Below are positions 1-10,125 of a stretch of 11,379 nt of DNA, one piece after another. The notes under the pieces were generated by a model. It did no database searches and was not told the origin of the DNA. It was given only the letters and a program-made list of their open reading frames with translations. Numbering within the stretch: the first letter of the stretch is position 1; every line of letters starts with the position of its first letter. The stretch is from positions 1 through 11,379 of the forward strand of contig JAFRUW010000069.1 of assembly GCA_017438675.1 (NCBI GenBank), given 5' to 3'. Source of the stretch: Oscillospiraceae bacterium. GTDB taxonomy: Bacteria > Bacillota > Clostridia > Oscillospirales > Oscillospiraceae. The translations under genes were made by a program, and so were the position numbers.

Positions 1-114
1 GCTGCAATGAACCTGAAAAAGCTGGCAGAATGGAGCTGGAACAACTCCATTTTCCACCTTGATTTCAGACTATTTTACCCCAGAATCATCAGAACCCAAG
101 TTTTCGCTTGCTGA
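1..114 (+). CDS. C-terminal end of a transposase (IS1182-like), cut by window edge
   Basis: Frame 1 is open from the first base for 37 codons to TGA at 112-114. It begins AAMNLKKLAEW, which resembles the conserved C-terminal end of DDE transposases of the IS1182 type (family ends of the form FAAMNLKKLA-x-W). After that comes a short aromatic and basic tail ending in TQVFAC, typical of the poorly conserved last residues of these proteins. The catalytic DDE core would lie to the left of the window and cannot be seen, so activity cannot be judged. The gene converges on rpoC and is followed by a presumed element end at about 115-138. The family assignment rests on one short motif from memory; another DDE family remains possible. 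Confidence 0.55.
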   Translation, partial: AAMNLKKLAEWSWNNSIFHLDFRLFYPRIIRTQVFAC

Positions 115-138
115 AATCTGGGGTTCTTTGACAGACTG
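115..138 (+). mobile_element. Presumed right end of the insertion sequence
   Basis: Between the transposase stop and the perfect stem-loop at 139 lies a short stretch ending GGGGTTCTTTGACAGACTG, which looks like the terminal inverted repeat of IS1182-like elements in Clostridia (ends carrying a TTTGACAG or TTTGTCA core near a CTGA). The left end is outside the window, so the inverted repeat cannot be confirmed and the exact boundary is a guess. Confidence 0.35.
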
Positions 139-175
139 ACACTTGACGCCGGGCAAAATGCCCGGCGTCAAGTGT
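139..175 (-). terminator. 17-bp perfect stem-loop downstream of rpoC
   Basis: Positions 139-155 and 159-175 are perfect reverse complements (17 bp, GC-rich core GCCGGGC) around a 3-nt loop. The structure begins 23 nt past the rpoC stop, where a transcription terminator is expected. Neither side has a convincing T-run: on the minus strand the stem is followed by CAGTCTGTCAAAG, which is the presumed IS end. It may be the original rpoC terminator whose U-tract was displaced by the insertion, or a stem-loop that still pauses polymerase. Confidence 0.55.
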
Positions 176-198
176 ATTTCATCGCATTGAATCAGCGA

Positions 199-3977
<3,779 letters not shown>

Positions 3978-3978
<1 letters not shown>

Positions 3979-6900
3979 TATTCATCCTCCTCTTCATCGC
4001 CGAAAAAGTCATCATCGCCCAGCAGCGAATTTACAAATGCCTCGGTTCCGGAGTCTTCCTGTTCATCTTCCACATTCTCGATGTAATAGCCGGAGGACTC
4101 GATTTCGTCATCGGAGGCGTAGGTGTTGTCCTTCATGACGTTCTGGAAATCGTCATCATCGTCATCCTTCAGCTCTATCTCATTGCCGTCGGCGTCAAGC
4201 ACACGGATATCGAGACAGAGAGACTGAAGCTCCTTGACCAGGACCTTAAAGGATTCGGGTACGCCGGGCTGGGGAACGTTATGGCTCTTGACGATGGACT
4301 CATAGGTGCGGACACGGCCGGTGACGTCGTCGGACTTGACGGTGAGTATCTCCTGCAGCGTGTAAGCGGCGCCGTAAGCCTCGAGGGCCCAGACTTCCAT
4401 TTCGCCGAAGCGCTGGCCGCCGAACTGAGCTTTGCCGCCCAGAGGCTGCTGGGTTACAAGGCTGTAGGGGCCGGTGGAACGGGCGTGGATCTTATCGTCA
4501 ACCAGGTGGTGGAGCTTTAAGAAGTAAACGTAACCGACTGTTACGGGGTTGTCAAAGGGTTCGCCTGTGCGGCCGTCGTACAGGATGCTCTTGCCGTCGG
4601 ATCTCAGGCCGGCATATTCAAGAGTATCCCTGATCTCCTGCTCGTTGGCGCCGTTGAAGATAGGTGTCGCCACCTTCCAGCCCAGAGCCTGAGCCGCGTA
4701 ACCCAGATGGACCTCAAGCACCTGGCCGATGTTCATACGGGAGGGAACGCCCAGAGGATTGAGGACGATGTCCAGCGGAGTACCGTCGGGCATGTAGGGC
4801 ATATCCTCCTTGGGCAGGATCCTGGATACGACGCCCTTGTTGCCGTGGCGGCCCGCCATCTTGTCGCCGACTGAGATCTTGCGCTTCTGGGCGATGTAGC
4901 AGCGGACGACCATATTTACGCTGGGATTCAGCTCGTCGCCGTTTTCTCTTGTGAACACCTTCACGTCAACGACGATGCCGCTTTCACCGTGGGGGACCTT
5001 CAGGGACGTATCGCGGACTTCTCTTGCCTTCTCGCCGAAAATGGCTCTTAAGAGTCTCTCTTCGGCGGTGAGATCGGTCTCACCCTTGGGGGTGACCTTG
5101 CCTACAAGGATGTCGCCGGCGTGTACTTCAGCGCCGACGCAGATAATGCCGCGCTCGTCCAGATACTTGAGAGCTTCTTCGCCCACGCCGGGGATATCCC
5201 TTGTGATCTCCTCGGGACCCAGCTTGGTGTCGCGGGCGTCGATCTCGTATTCCTCGATATGGACGGAGGTGAACACGTCGTCCATGGCGAGGCGCTCGTT
5301 TAACAGGATAGCGTCCTCGTAGTTGTAGCCTTCCCAGGTCATGAAGCCGACAAGGATGTTCTTGCCCAGTGAGATCTCACCGTTGGAGGTGGAAGGACCG
5401 TCGGCAAGGACGGTTTCACTTGTGACGCGCTCGCCCACCTTTACGATGGGACGCTGGTTGATGCAGGTGCCCTGGTTGCTTCTTGAGAACTTGGTAAGCT
5501 GATATGTCTTGTTTTCGCCGCTGTCATAGCGCACGCTGACCTTGTCGGCCTCAACTCTTGTGACAACGCCGTCACCCTCGGCGGAGACAACGACCTTGGA
5601 GTCCACAGCGCACTTGTGCTCGATGCCGGTGGCGACGATAGGCGCCTCGGTGACGAGAAGAGGAACGGCCTGACGCTGCATGTTGGCGCCCATGAGGGCA
5701 CGGTTAGCGTCGTCGTTTTCAAGGAAGGGAATCATTGCCGTAGCAATGGAAACCATCATTCTGGGGCTGATGTCAACGTAATCAACGCGCTCCTTGTCGA
5801 CCTCGATGATCTCATCTCTGTGGCGGCAGGTGATACGCTTGTTAATAAGGCAGCCGTTCTCGTCCAGAGGCTCGGTGGCCTGGGCGACAACAAACTCGTC
5901 CTCCATATCGGCGGTGAGGTAATCCACCTGATCCAGAACCTTCTGTGTCTTCTTGTCAACACGGCGGTAAGGAGCGATAAGGAAGCCGTACTCATTTACC
6001 TTTGCGTAGGAAGCGAGGTAGGAAATAAGGCCGATGTTGGGGCCTTCGGGCGTCTCAACGGGGCACATACGGCCGTAATGGCTGTAGTGAACGTCACGGA
6101 CGTCGAAGGAAGCTCTCTCTCTTGACAGACCGCCGGGGCCCAGAGCGGACATACGGCGCTTGTGCGTAAGCTCTGCCAGAGGGTTCGTCTGATCCATAAA
6201 CTGTGACAGCGGGGAGGAACCGAAGAATTCCTTGATGGCCGCGGTCACGGGTCTGAGGTTGATAAGGGACTGGGGAGTTATGATGTCCAGATCCTGAAGG
6301 GTCATTCTCTCACGGATGACGCGCTCCATTCTGGAGAAGCCGACTCTGAACTGGTTCTGCAGAAGCTCGCCCACGCTTCTCATACGGCGGTTGCCCAGAT
6401 GGTCTATGTCATCGGAGGTGCCGAGGCCGTATGCCAGACAGTTGAGATAGTTTACAGACGCAAAAATATCGTCGGGGATGATGTGCTTGGGAATGAGAAG
6501 CTCGATGTTCTCCTTAATGGCTTCCTTCAGCTCATCGCCCTCATATTTGTCGAGAAGGTCTTTTAAGATGATGAAGCGGACGCGCTCCTTGATGCCCAGT
6601 TCCATGGGATCGAAGTCAACGAAAGCATCGAGGCATACCATGCCGTTGGCGAAAACCTTTACGGTCTTGCCGTCAACATCCACATAGGCCTCGTTGACGC
6701 CCATGTAATCCAGCTCTTCCGCTCTTTCCCTCGTAAGGGTCTCCCCTGCCTCGGCAATGATCTCACCGGTAAGAGGATCGGCAACGGGCATGGCCAGAGT
6801 CTGACCGTTCAGTCTGTGCCAGATAGCCAGCTTCTTGTTGAACTTATAGCGGCCGGCGGTAGAGATGTCATACCTTCTGGGGTCAAAGAAGAGACTGTGA

Positions 6901-7715
6901 AGCAGTGACTCCGCACTGTCGATGGTGGGAGGATCGCCGGGTCTAAGACGCCTGTAGATTTCAAGCAGAGACTCGTCCCTGTTCTTGCAGGAATCCTTCT
7001 CAAGTGTCGAATTGATCCTCTCGTCGTCACCGAAGATCATCTTGATGTGCTCGGCGGTATCGACGGTGAAATCAGCGCCGCTTACGGAAAGCCATGTATA
7101 GGGCTCTTCCGTGCGCTTGCCCACCGCGCGGAGAAGCCATGTGATGGGGAGCTTTCTGTTTTTGTCGATCCTTACGTTGAAAACGTCGGCGGCGTCGGTC
7201 TCATACTCAAGCCATGCGCCTCTGTAAGGAATGACGGTTGTGGCATAAATGGAGGTTCCGGTCTTATCTGTCTTCTTTTCGTAATACACGCCGGGGGAAC
7301 GGATGATCTGGGATACGATAACACGCTCCGCACCGTTGATGACGAAGGTGCCGCCCTCTGTCATAAGAGGGAAATCGCCCATGAAAATCTCCTGCTCCTT
7401 GATTTCCTCTGTTTCCTTGTTGCGCAGACGCACGCTCATCTTCAGGGGTGCGGCGTATGTGGCGTCCCTTGCCTTGCACTCCTCAACGGAGTATTTGGGG
7501 TTATCATCCATCTTGTAGTCCAGGAAGGTCAGTTCCAGGTTGCCGGTATAATCGGTAATGGCGGCAACATCCCTGAAAACCTCGTGAAGACCTGTATCAA
7601 GGAACCACTTGTAGGAATTCTTCTGGATCTCCAGGAGATTGGGCATATCCTGGATCTCCTCCGACTTGGCAAAACTCTTTCTCAGCGTCTTGCCGTAATA
7701 CACATCCTTTGGCAT
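3978..7715 (-). CDS. rpoB: DNA-directed RNA polymerase subunit beta
   Basis: This is the 1245-residue beta subunit of core RNA polymerase. The chosen start is the ATG at 7713-7715 (MPKDVYYGKTLRKSFAK), which matches the usual family N-terminus and has AAGGAG at 7724-7729 with an 8-nt spacer. An in-frame GTG at 7775 would add 20 residues but lacks a ribosome site. The rifampicin pocket FMDQTNPLAELTHKRRMSALGPGG carries D508, H518 and S523 (E. coli D516, H526, S531), all in the wild-type state, so rifampicin sensitivity is inferred. GDKMAGRHGNKG supplies the active-site lysines K952 and K960 (E. coli K1065, K1073). The C-terminal anchor region (GGKAQFGGQRFGEMEVWAL) is intact. Residues 1184-1245 form a very acidic tail: six Asp in a row, then 27 acidic and one basic residue over 62 positions. 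rpoC follows with a 1-nt overlap. Confidence 0.99.
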
Positions 7716-7723
7716 CAGCGTCA

Positions 7724-7729
7724 CTCCTT
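7724..7729 (-). promoter_or_regulatory. Ribosome binding site fixing the rpoB start
   Basis: The minus strand reads AGAAGGAGTGACGCTG before ATG at 7715: an AAGGAG core with an 8-nt spacer. No comparable site precedes the upstream in-frame GTG at 7775, so translation should begin at 7715. Confidence 0.85.
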
Positions 7730-7813
7730 CTCGCGGGGCACGGTGAATTAAATGCCCTCTGAATTTATTTGACACACGCGGGTGGGTTGTAAGATTTTCG
7801 TGCTTTTGACATA

Positions 7814-7843
7814 TTGACTATTGATTTTTTCGGAATCTATGAT
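7814..7843 (+). promoter_or_regulatory. Possible antisense promoter within the rpoB leader
   Basis: On the plus strand, TTGACT (7814-7819) and TATGAT (7838-7843) are spaced by 18 bp, a fair sigma-A match. It would transcribe antisense to the start of the rpoBC mRNA and towards the tRNA. In AT-rich DNA such matches arise by chance, so this is a weak call. Confidence 0.25.
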
Positions 7844-7900
7844 ACAATGTCATTAGATGAAACTGGGATATTGGACAGAATCATCGTGATAAAGCAATTA

Positions 7901-7929
7901 ATTATACCACCGCACACAACATTTGTCAA
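7901..7929 (-). promoter_or_regulatory. rpoBC promoter, perfect sigma-A consensus
   Basis: Reading the minus strand, TTGACA (7924-7929) and TATAAT (7901-7906) are both exact consensus hexamers with an optimal 17-bp spacer. Upstream of the -35 lie A/T tracts (for example AAAATTTTT at about 7931-7939) that could act as an UP element. The predicted start is near 7894, driving rpoB and rpoC. Confidence 0.92.
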
Positions 7930-7939
7930 CAAAAATTTT

Positions 7940-7966
7940 CGTCATTATCAACAAAGTTTAATGACG
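7940..7966. repeat. 8-bp dyad between divergent promoters (possible operator)
   Basis: CGTCATTA at 7940-7947 is the exact reverse complement of TAATGACG at 7959-7966, with 11 bp between. The half-sites are centred 19 bp apart, close to two helical turns. The dyad lies between the rpoBC and tRNA-Leu promoters, centred about 60 bp upstream of the predicted rpoBC start. It could be a dimer-binding site. No matching regulator is evident, and AT-rich DNA can give such dyads by chance. Confidence 0.35.
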
Positions 7967-8010
7967 GTTTTCTTTTTTTATTTATTATTTGTTTTTTCAA
8001 AAAATATCTG

Positions 8011-8039
8011 TTGACAAATCGCGGTTTTGCCTTTATAAT
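8011..8039 (+). promoter_or_regulatory. tRNA-Leu promoter, perfect sigma-A consensus
   Basis: TTGACA (8011-8016), a 17-bp spacer and TATAAT (8034-8039) are exact consensus. The predicted start is at about 8046, five bases before the tRNA. The -35 hexamer is followed by AAT, identical to the divergent rpoBC promoter, and is preceded by A- and T-runs that may act as an UP element. Such strength is usual for stable RNA genes. Confidence 0.95.
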
Positions 8040-8050
8040 ACCCATTGTTC

Positions 8051-8135
8051 GCGAGAGTGCTGGAATAGGTAGACAGGCACGTTTGAGGGGCGTGTGTCTA
8101 GTGGCGTGTGGGTTCAAGTCCCATCTCTCGCACCA
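8051..8135 (+). tRNA. tRNA-Leu, anticodon GAG
   Basis: The acceptor stem GCGAGAG (8051-8057) pairs perfectly with CTCTCGC (8125-8131), followed by discriminator A and an encoded CCA (8133-8135). The D-arm stem is CTG/CAG with loop GAATAGGTAGA. The anticodon stem CACGT/GCGTG (8078-8082, 8090-8094) holds the loop TTGAGGG, with anticodon GAG at 8085-8087 reading CUC and CUU leucine codons. A class II variable arm of about 13 nt (8095-8107) fits leucine. The T-arm is GTGGG-TTCAAGT-CCCAT. It is a single-gene transcript with its own promoter and terminator. Confidence 0.95.
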
Positions 8136-8136
8136 G

Positions 8137-8164
8137 AAAAAAGCACGCTTCGGCGTGCTTTTTT
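8137..8164 (+). terminator. Intrinsic terminator of tRNA-Leu
   Basis: The stem GCACGC-TTCG-GCGTGC (8143-8158) is flanked by six A (8137-8142) and six T (8159-8164), with a stable UUCG tetraloop. It begins directly after the encoded CCA. The A-tract makes it potentially bidirectional. Confidence 0.95.
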
Positions 8165-8249
8165 CAGTTATATTCGTTTCTTGCGGAACGGATGATATAC
8201 CTCACCATACAGACGCACAGCGATATATCATTAAGGAAGGAGGCGCCTC

Positions 8250-9209
8250 ATGCCGATACAGATCATAAGAAACGACATAACAAAGCTGGAATGCGACGCT
8301 GTTGTGAACGCCGCGAACAATACTCTCCTCGGCGGCGGCGGTGTTGACGGCGCCATACACAGGGCCGCTGGTCCGAAGCTCCTTGAGGAATGCCGGAAGC
8401 TGGGCGGCTGCGAAACGGGTCAGGCAAAGATCACAAAGGGCTATGCAATGCCCTGCAAATACATAATCCACACTGTGGGTCCCGTATGGCACGGCGGAAA
8501 CGACGGTGAACGGGAGCTTCTGGAATCCTGCTACCGGGAGTCCCTGAAGCTGGCCCTCAGGCACAGATGCAGATCCGTTGCCTTCCCCCTCATTTCCTCC
8601 GGCGCTTACGGCTATCCCAAGGATCAGGCGCTGAAGGTTGCCATCGACGCTGTGGGCGATTTCCTGCTTCAAAACGAGATGCTGGTCTACATCGTGATCT
8701 ATGACCGCAAATCCTATGACATCGGCGAAAAGCTGTTTGCCGATATCAGGGAATACATAGACGACAGATACGTGGATGCCCATCCTTATATAAGGAATGA
8801 AATCAGTGCGCTTTACCACCATACCCGCGAACCCTATTCCGATGCCTGCTATTCCGCTTCCGTTCCCCTCTCGGCGGCACCTTCCGGTATGGCGAAAAAG
8901 CCCAGCCTGAGAGACGCGGTGGAGCAGATCGACGAGAGCTTTTCCGAAATGCTGCTCAGAAAGATAGACGAAAAGCGCATGACCGACGCCCAGTGCTACA
9001 AAAAGGCCAATATCGACAGGAAGCTGTTCTCCAAAATCCGCAGCAACAAGCACTACAAGCCCAGCAAGCAGACAGCCATCGCCTTTGCCATCGCCCTTGA
9101 GCTTCCCATTGAGGAAACAAAGGATATGCTGATGAAGGCGGGGTACGCACTGTCCCGCAGCAGCAAGGCGGACATCATTGTGGAGTATTTCATAACAAAC
9201 GGCAACTAA
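8250..9209 (+). CDS. Macro-domain protein (O-acetyl-ADP-ribose deacetylase type) fused to HTH-like C-terminal domain
   Basis: Residues 1-175 form a macro domain of the YmdB/MacroD type, which binds ADP-ribose and, in studied members, hydrolyses O-acetyl-ADP-ribose or removes ADP-ribose from proteins. Visible are NDIT (8-11), NAANNTLLGGGGVDGAIHRAAG with N23 and D33 (equivalents of YmdB N25 and catalytic D35), HTVGPVW, and the phosphate loop SSGAYGYP (116-123). After a linker, residues 230-319 form a separate alpha-helical domain (TDAQCYKKANIDRKLFSKI and a helical repeat after it) resembling an XRE-like helix-turn-helix found behind macro domains in Clostridia. The start is fixed by AGGAGG at 8238-8243 with a 6-nt spacer. 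No signal peptide or membrane segment is seen, so it should be cytosolic. TAA at 9207-9209 appears premature; see the remnant entry. Enzyme activity and DNA binding are inferred from family resemblance. Confidence 0.9.
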   Translation: MPIQIIRNDITKLECDAVVNAANNTLLGGGGVDGAIHRAAGPKLLEECRKLGGCETGQAKITKGYAMPCKYIIHTVGPVWHGGNDGERELLESCYRESLKLALRHRCRSVAFPLISSGAYGYPKDQALKVAIDAVGDFLLQNEMLVYIVIYDRKSYDIGEKLFADIREYIDDRYVDAHPYIRNEISALYHHTREPYSDACYSASVPLSAAPSGMAKKPSLRDAVEQIDESFSEMLLRKIDEKRMTDAQCYKKANIDRKLFSKIRSNKHYKPSKQTAIAFAIALELPIEETKDMLMKAGYALSRSSKADIIVEYFITNGN

Positions 9210-9269
9210 AATATCTTTGAGATAAACGAGGCGCTTTTCGCCTTTGACCAGGCGCTCCTCGGCGCGTAA
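9210..9269 (+). pseudogene. In-frame C-terminal remnant of the macro/HTH protein after a TAA
   Basis: Directly after the TAA at 9207-9209 the same frame continues for 19 sense codons, reading NIFEINEALFAFDQALLGA, before a second stop TAA at 9267-9269. The peptide is what I remember as the normal end of this protein family (NGNY-x-IFEINEALFAFDQ-x-LLG). The first TAA therefore stands where relatives carry a tyrosine codon, one base change away (TAC or TAT). The gene product probably lacks its last helix. A sequencing error, a true point mutation, or readthrough are all possible. Confidence 0.65.
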
Positions 9270-9273
9270 AAAT

Positions 9274-9290
9274 GTCGCCCCGAAAGCGAC
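9274..9290 (+). repeat. Small hairpin GTCGC/GCGAC in the macro-VWA gap
   Basis: GTCGC (9274-9278) can pair with GCGAC (9286-9290) around a 7-nt loop, just past the second stop of the macro frame. No T-run follows, so it is not a terminator. It could be a processing or mRNA stability element, or chance. Confidence 0.3.
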
Positions 9291-9314
9291 CATGGTATAA
9301 CCCCGAATAAGTAT

Positions 9315-9354
9315 AATGTGATCGTAAGGCAAAAGACCTGACGATCACATTTTT
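9315..9354 (+). terminator. Terminator-like hairpin just upstream of the VWA gene
   Basis: AATGTGATCGT (9315-9325) pairs perfectly with ACGATCACATT (9341-9351). An inner AGG/CCT (9327-9329, 9337-9339) can extend it after one mismatch. The right arm runs into a T-run (9350-9354). It lies after the macro gene and about 20 nt before the VWA start, with the VWA ribosome site (9362-9367) only 7 nt beyond the T-run. It can end macro transcription, or act as an attenuator controlling the VWA gene. Confidence 0.65.
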
Positions 9355-9374
9355 ATTATGCGGAGGTATACAAA

Positions 9375-10034
9375 ATGGGAAACAATATTACTGAGCTTGT
9401 ATTCATTCTTGACCGCAGCGGTTCCATGGCAGGACTTGAGAGTGACACCATCGGCGGCTTCAACTCCCTCATAGAAAAGCAGCGGAAGCAGGACGGCAAA
9501 TGCTATGTGTCCACAGTGCTGTTCGACAACGTAAGCGAGGTGCTCCACGACCGGGTCGGCCTCAGCGAGATTAAAAAGATGACCGAGGAGGACTACACAG
9601 TCCGGGGCTGCACCGCCCTTATAGACGCCATCGGCTGCGCCATCCGGCACATCGGCAACATCCACAAGTACGCGAGGCCCGAGGACGTGCCGGAGCATAC
9701 AATGTTCGTCATCACTACCGACGGCATGGAAAACGCCAGCCACATATACTCCGCAGACGAGGTGCGGAAAATGGTGGAGCGGCAGAAGGAAAAATACGGC
9801 TGGGAATTCCTGTTCATCGGGGCAAATATCGATTCCGTCCAGACAGCCCGGAGCTTCGGCATCGGTCCGGACAGAGCAGTGAACTACCACGCCGACAAAG
9901 CGGGCACCGCCGTATTGTATGAAGCGGTATCGGAAACTGTCTGCAATGTCCGGGCAAACAGACGGATCGGCGCTGACTGGGGCAGGCGTATTTCCAATGA
10001 TTACAGCGGCAGAAAAAAGAACAGCGATCGTTGA
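9375..10034 (+). CDS. Stand-alone VWA-domain protein with complete MIDAS
   Basis: This 219-residue protein is almost entirely one von Willebrand factor A domain. The metal-ion-dependent adhesion site is complete: DRSGSM with D13, S15 and S17, T80 in RGCTALID, and D116 in TTDGMENAS. The metal should bind Mg and mediate contact with a partner protein. There is no signal peptide, transmembrane segment or sorting motif, so it is likely cytosolic, like TerY-type and chaperone-associated VWA proteins rather than adhesins. The C-terminus is basic (GRRISNDYSGRKKNSDR). The start has GGAGGT at 9362-9367 with a 7-nt spacer. It follows the macro gene on the same strand with a 165-nt gap holding a terminator-like hairpin. 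The length is normal for this Clostridial family. The partner and role are unknown; co-function with the macro protein is inferred only from adjacency. Confidence 0.9.
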   Translation: MGNNITELVFILDRSGSMAGLESDTIGGFNSLIEKQRKQDGKCYVSTVLFDNVSEVLHDRVGLSEIKKMTEEDYTVRGCTALIDAIGCAIRHIGNIHKYARPEDVPEHTMFVITTDGMENASHIYSADEVRKMVERQKEKYGWEFLFIGANIDSVQTARSFGIGPDRAVNYHADKAGTAVLYEAVSETVCNVRANRRIGADWGRRISNDYSGRKKNSDR

Positions 10035-10055
10035 GCTGACCTGAAAAATATTCTG

Positions 10056-10082
10056 ACGGCAACAGCAAGTTGCGTGATTTTT
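10056..10082 (+). terminator. Weak terminator candidate after the VWA gene
   Basis: GCAAC (10059-10063) pairs with GTTGC (10069-10073), and two further pairs form around a single bulged G. After two bases come five T (10078-10082). The stem is short, so termination would be inefficient at best. Confidence 0.35.
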
Positions 10083-10093
10083 CCCGATATTTA

Positions 10094-10102
10094 TGGTAGA
10101 AT
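10094..10102 (+). promoter_or_regulatory. Extended -10 promoter of the XRE/zinc-ribbon gene
   Basis: TGGTAGAAT is an extended -10 (TG-n-TAGAAT) placed 24 bp before the ATG at 10126. No good -35 hexamer sits 16-18 bp upstream, which the TG extension can offset. The predicted start is at about 10109, leaving a leader barely longer than the ribosome site. Confidence 0.55.
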
Positions 10103-10125
10103 CAGTATATAGGAGGTGTTTTATA

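Larger units (their letters stand above)
7716..7894 (-). other. rpoBC 5' leader, about 180 nt
   Basis: With the TATAAT at 7901-7906, transcription should start near 7894, leaving an untranslated leader of about 179 nt before the rpoB ATG. The first 100 nt are AT-rich without a strong stem. Near the ribosome site a 5-bp hairpin (GGGCA at 7753-7757 with TGCCC at 7736-7740, 12-nt loop) can form just upstream of the AAGGAG. I see no T-box, known riboswitch core, or terminator in it. I recognise no gene here. Confidence 0.55.

Noticed and set aside
7716..7775. Upstream GTG start adding 20 residues to rpoB
   Set aside because: It has no ribosome site, and the added residues do not fit the usual beta N-terminus, whereas the ATG at 7715 has AAGGAG at ideal spacing.
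7847..8014. Small + strand frame with a hydrophobic C-terminal stretch, toxin-like at first sight
   Set aside because: There is no ribosome site, the ATG overlaps a candidate -10, the hydrophobic run comes from a T-rich promoter region, and the frame runs through the rpoBC promoter and the tRNA -35.
8173..8201. Promoter for the macro gene (TG-A-TATACC extended -10)
   Set aside because: The -10 match is partial and the -35 position (TTCGTT) is poor. A promoter must exist after the tRNA terminator, but the sequence does not single one out.
9312..9317. TATAAT before the VWA gene as a promoter -10
   Set aside because: The 17-bp upstream position reads ACCATG, which is no -35, there is no TG extension, and the hexamer overlaps the left arm of the hairpin.
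8202..9332. 376-codon open frame on the minus strand opposite the macro gene
   Set aside because: It is an antisense shadow of a gene with clear domain motifs on +. No ribosome site or recognisable domain is present, and it crosses both stops of the macro frame and an intergenic region.
10093..10125. Upstream ATG adding 11 residues to the XRE regulator
   Set aside because: This ATG overlaps the extended -10 element and lies before the predicted transcription start, with no ribosome site. The ATG at 10126 has AGGAGGTG.
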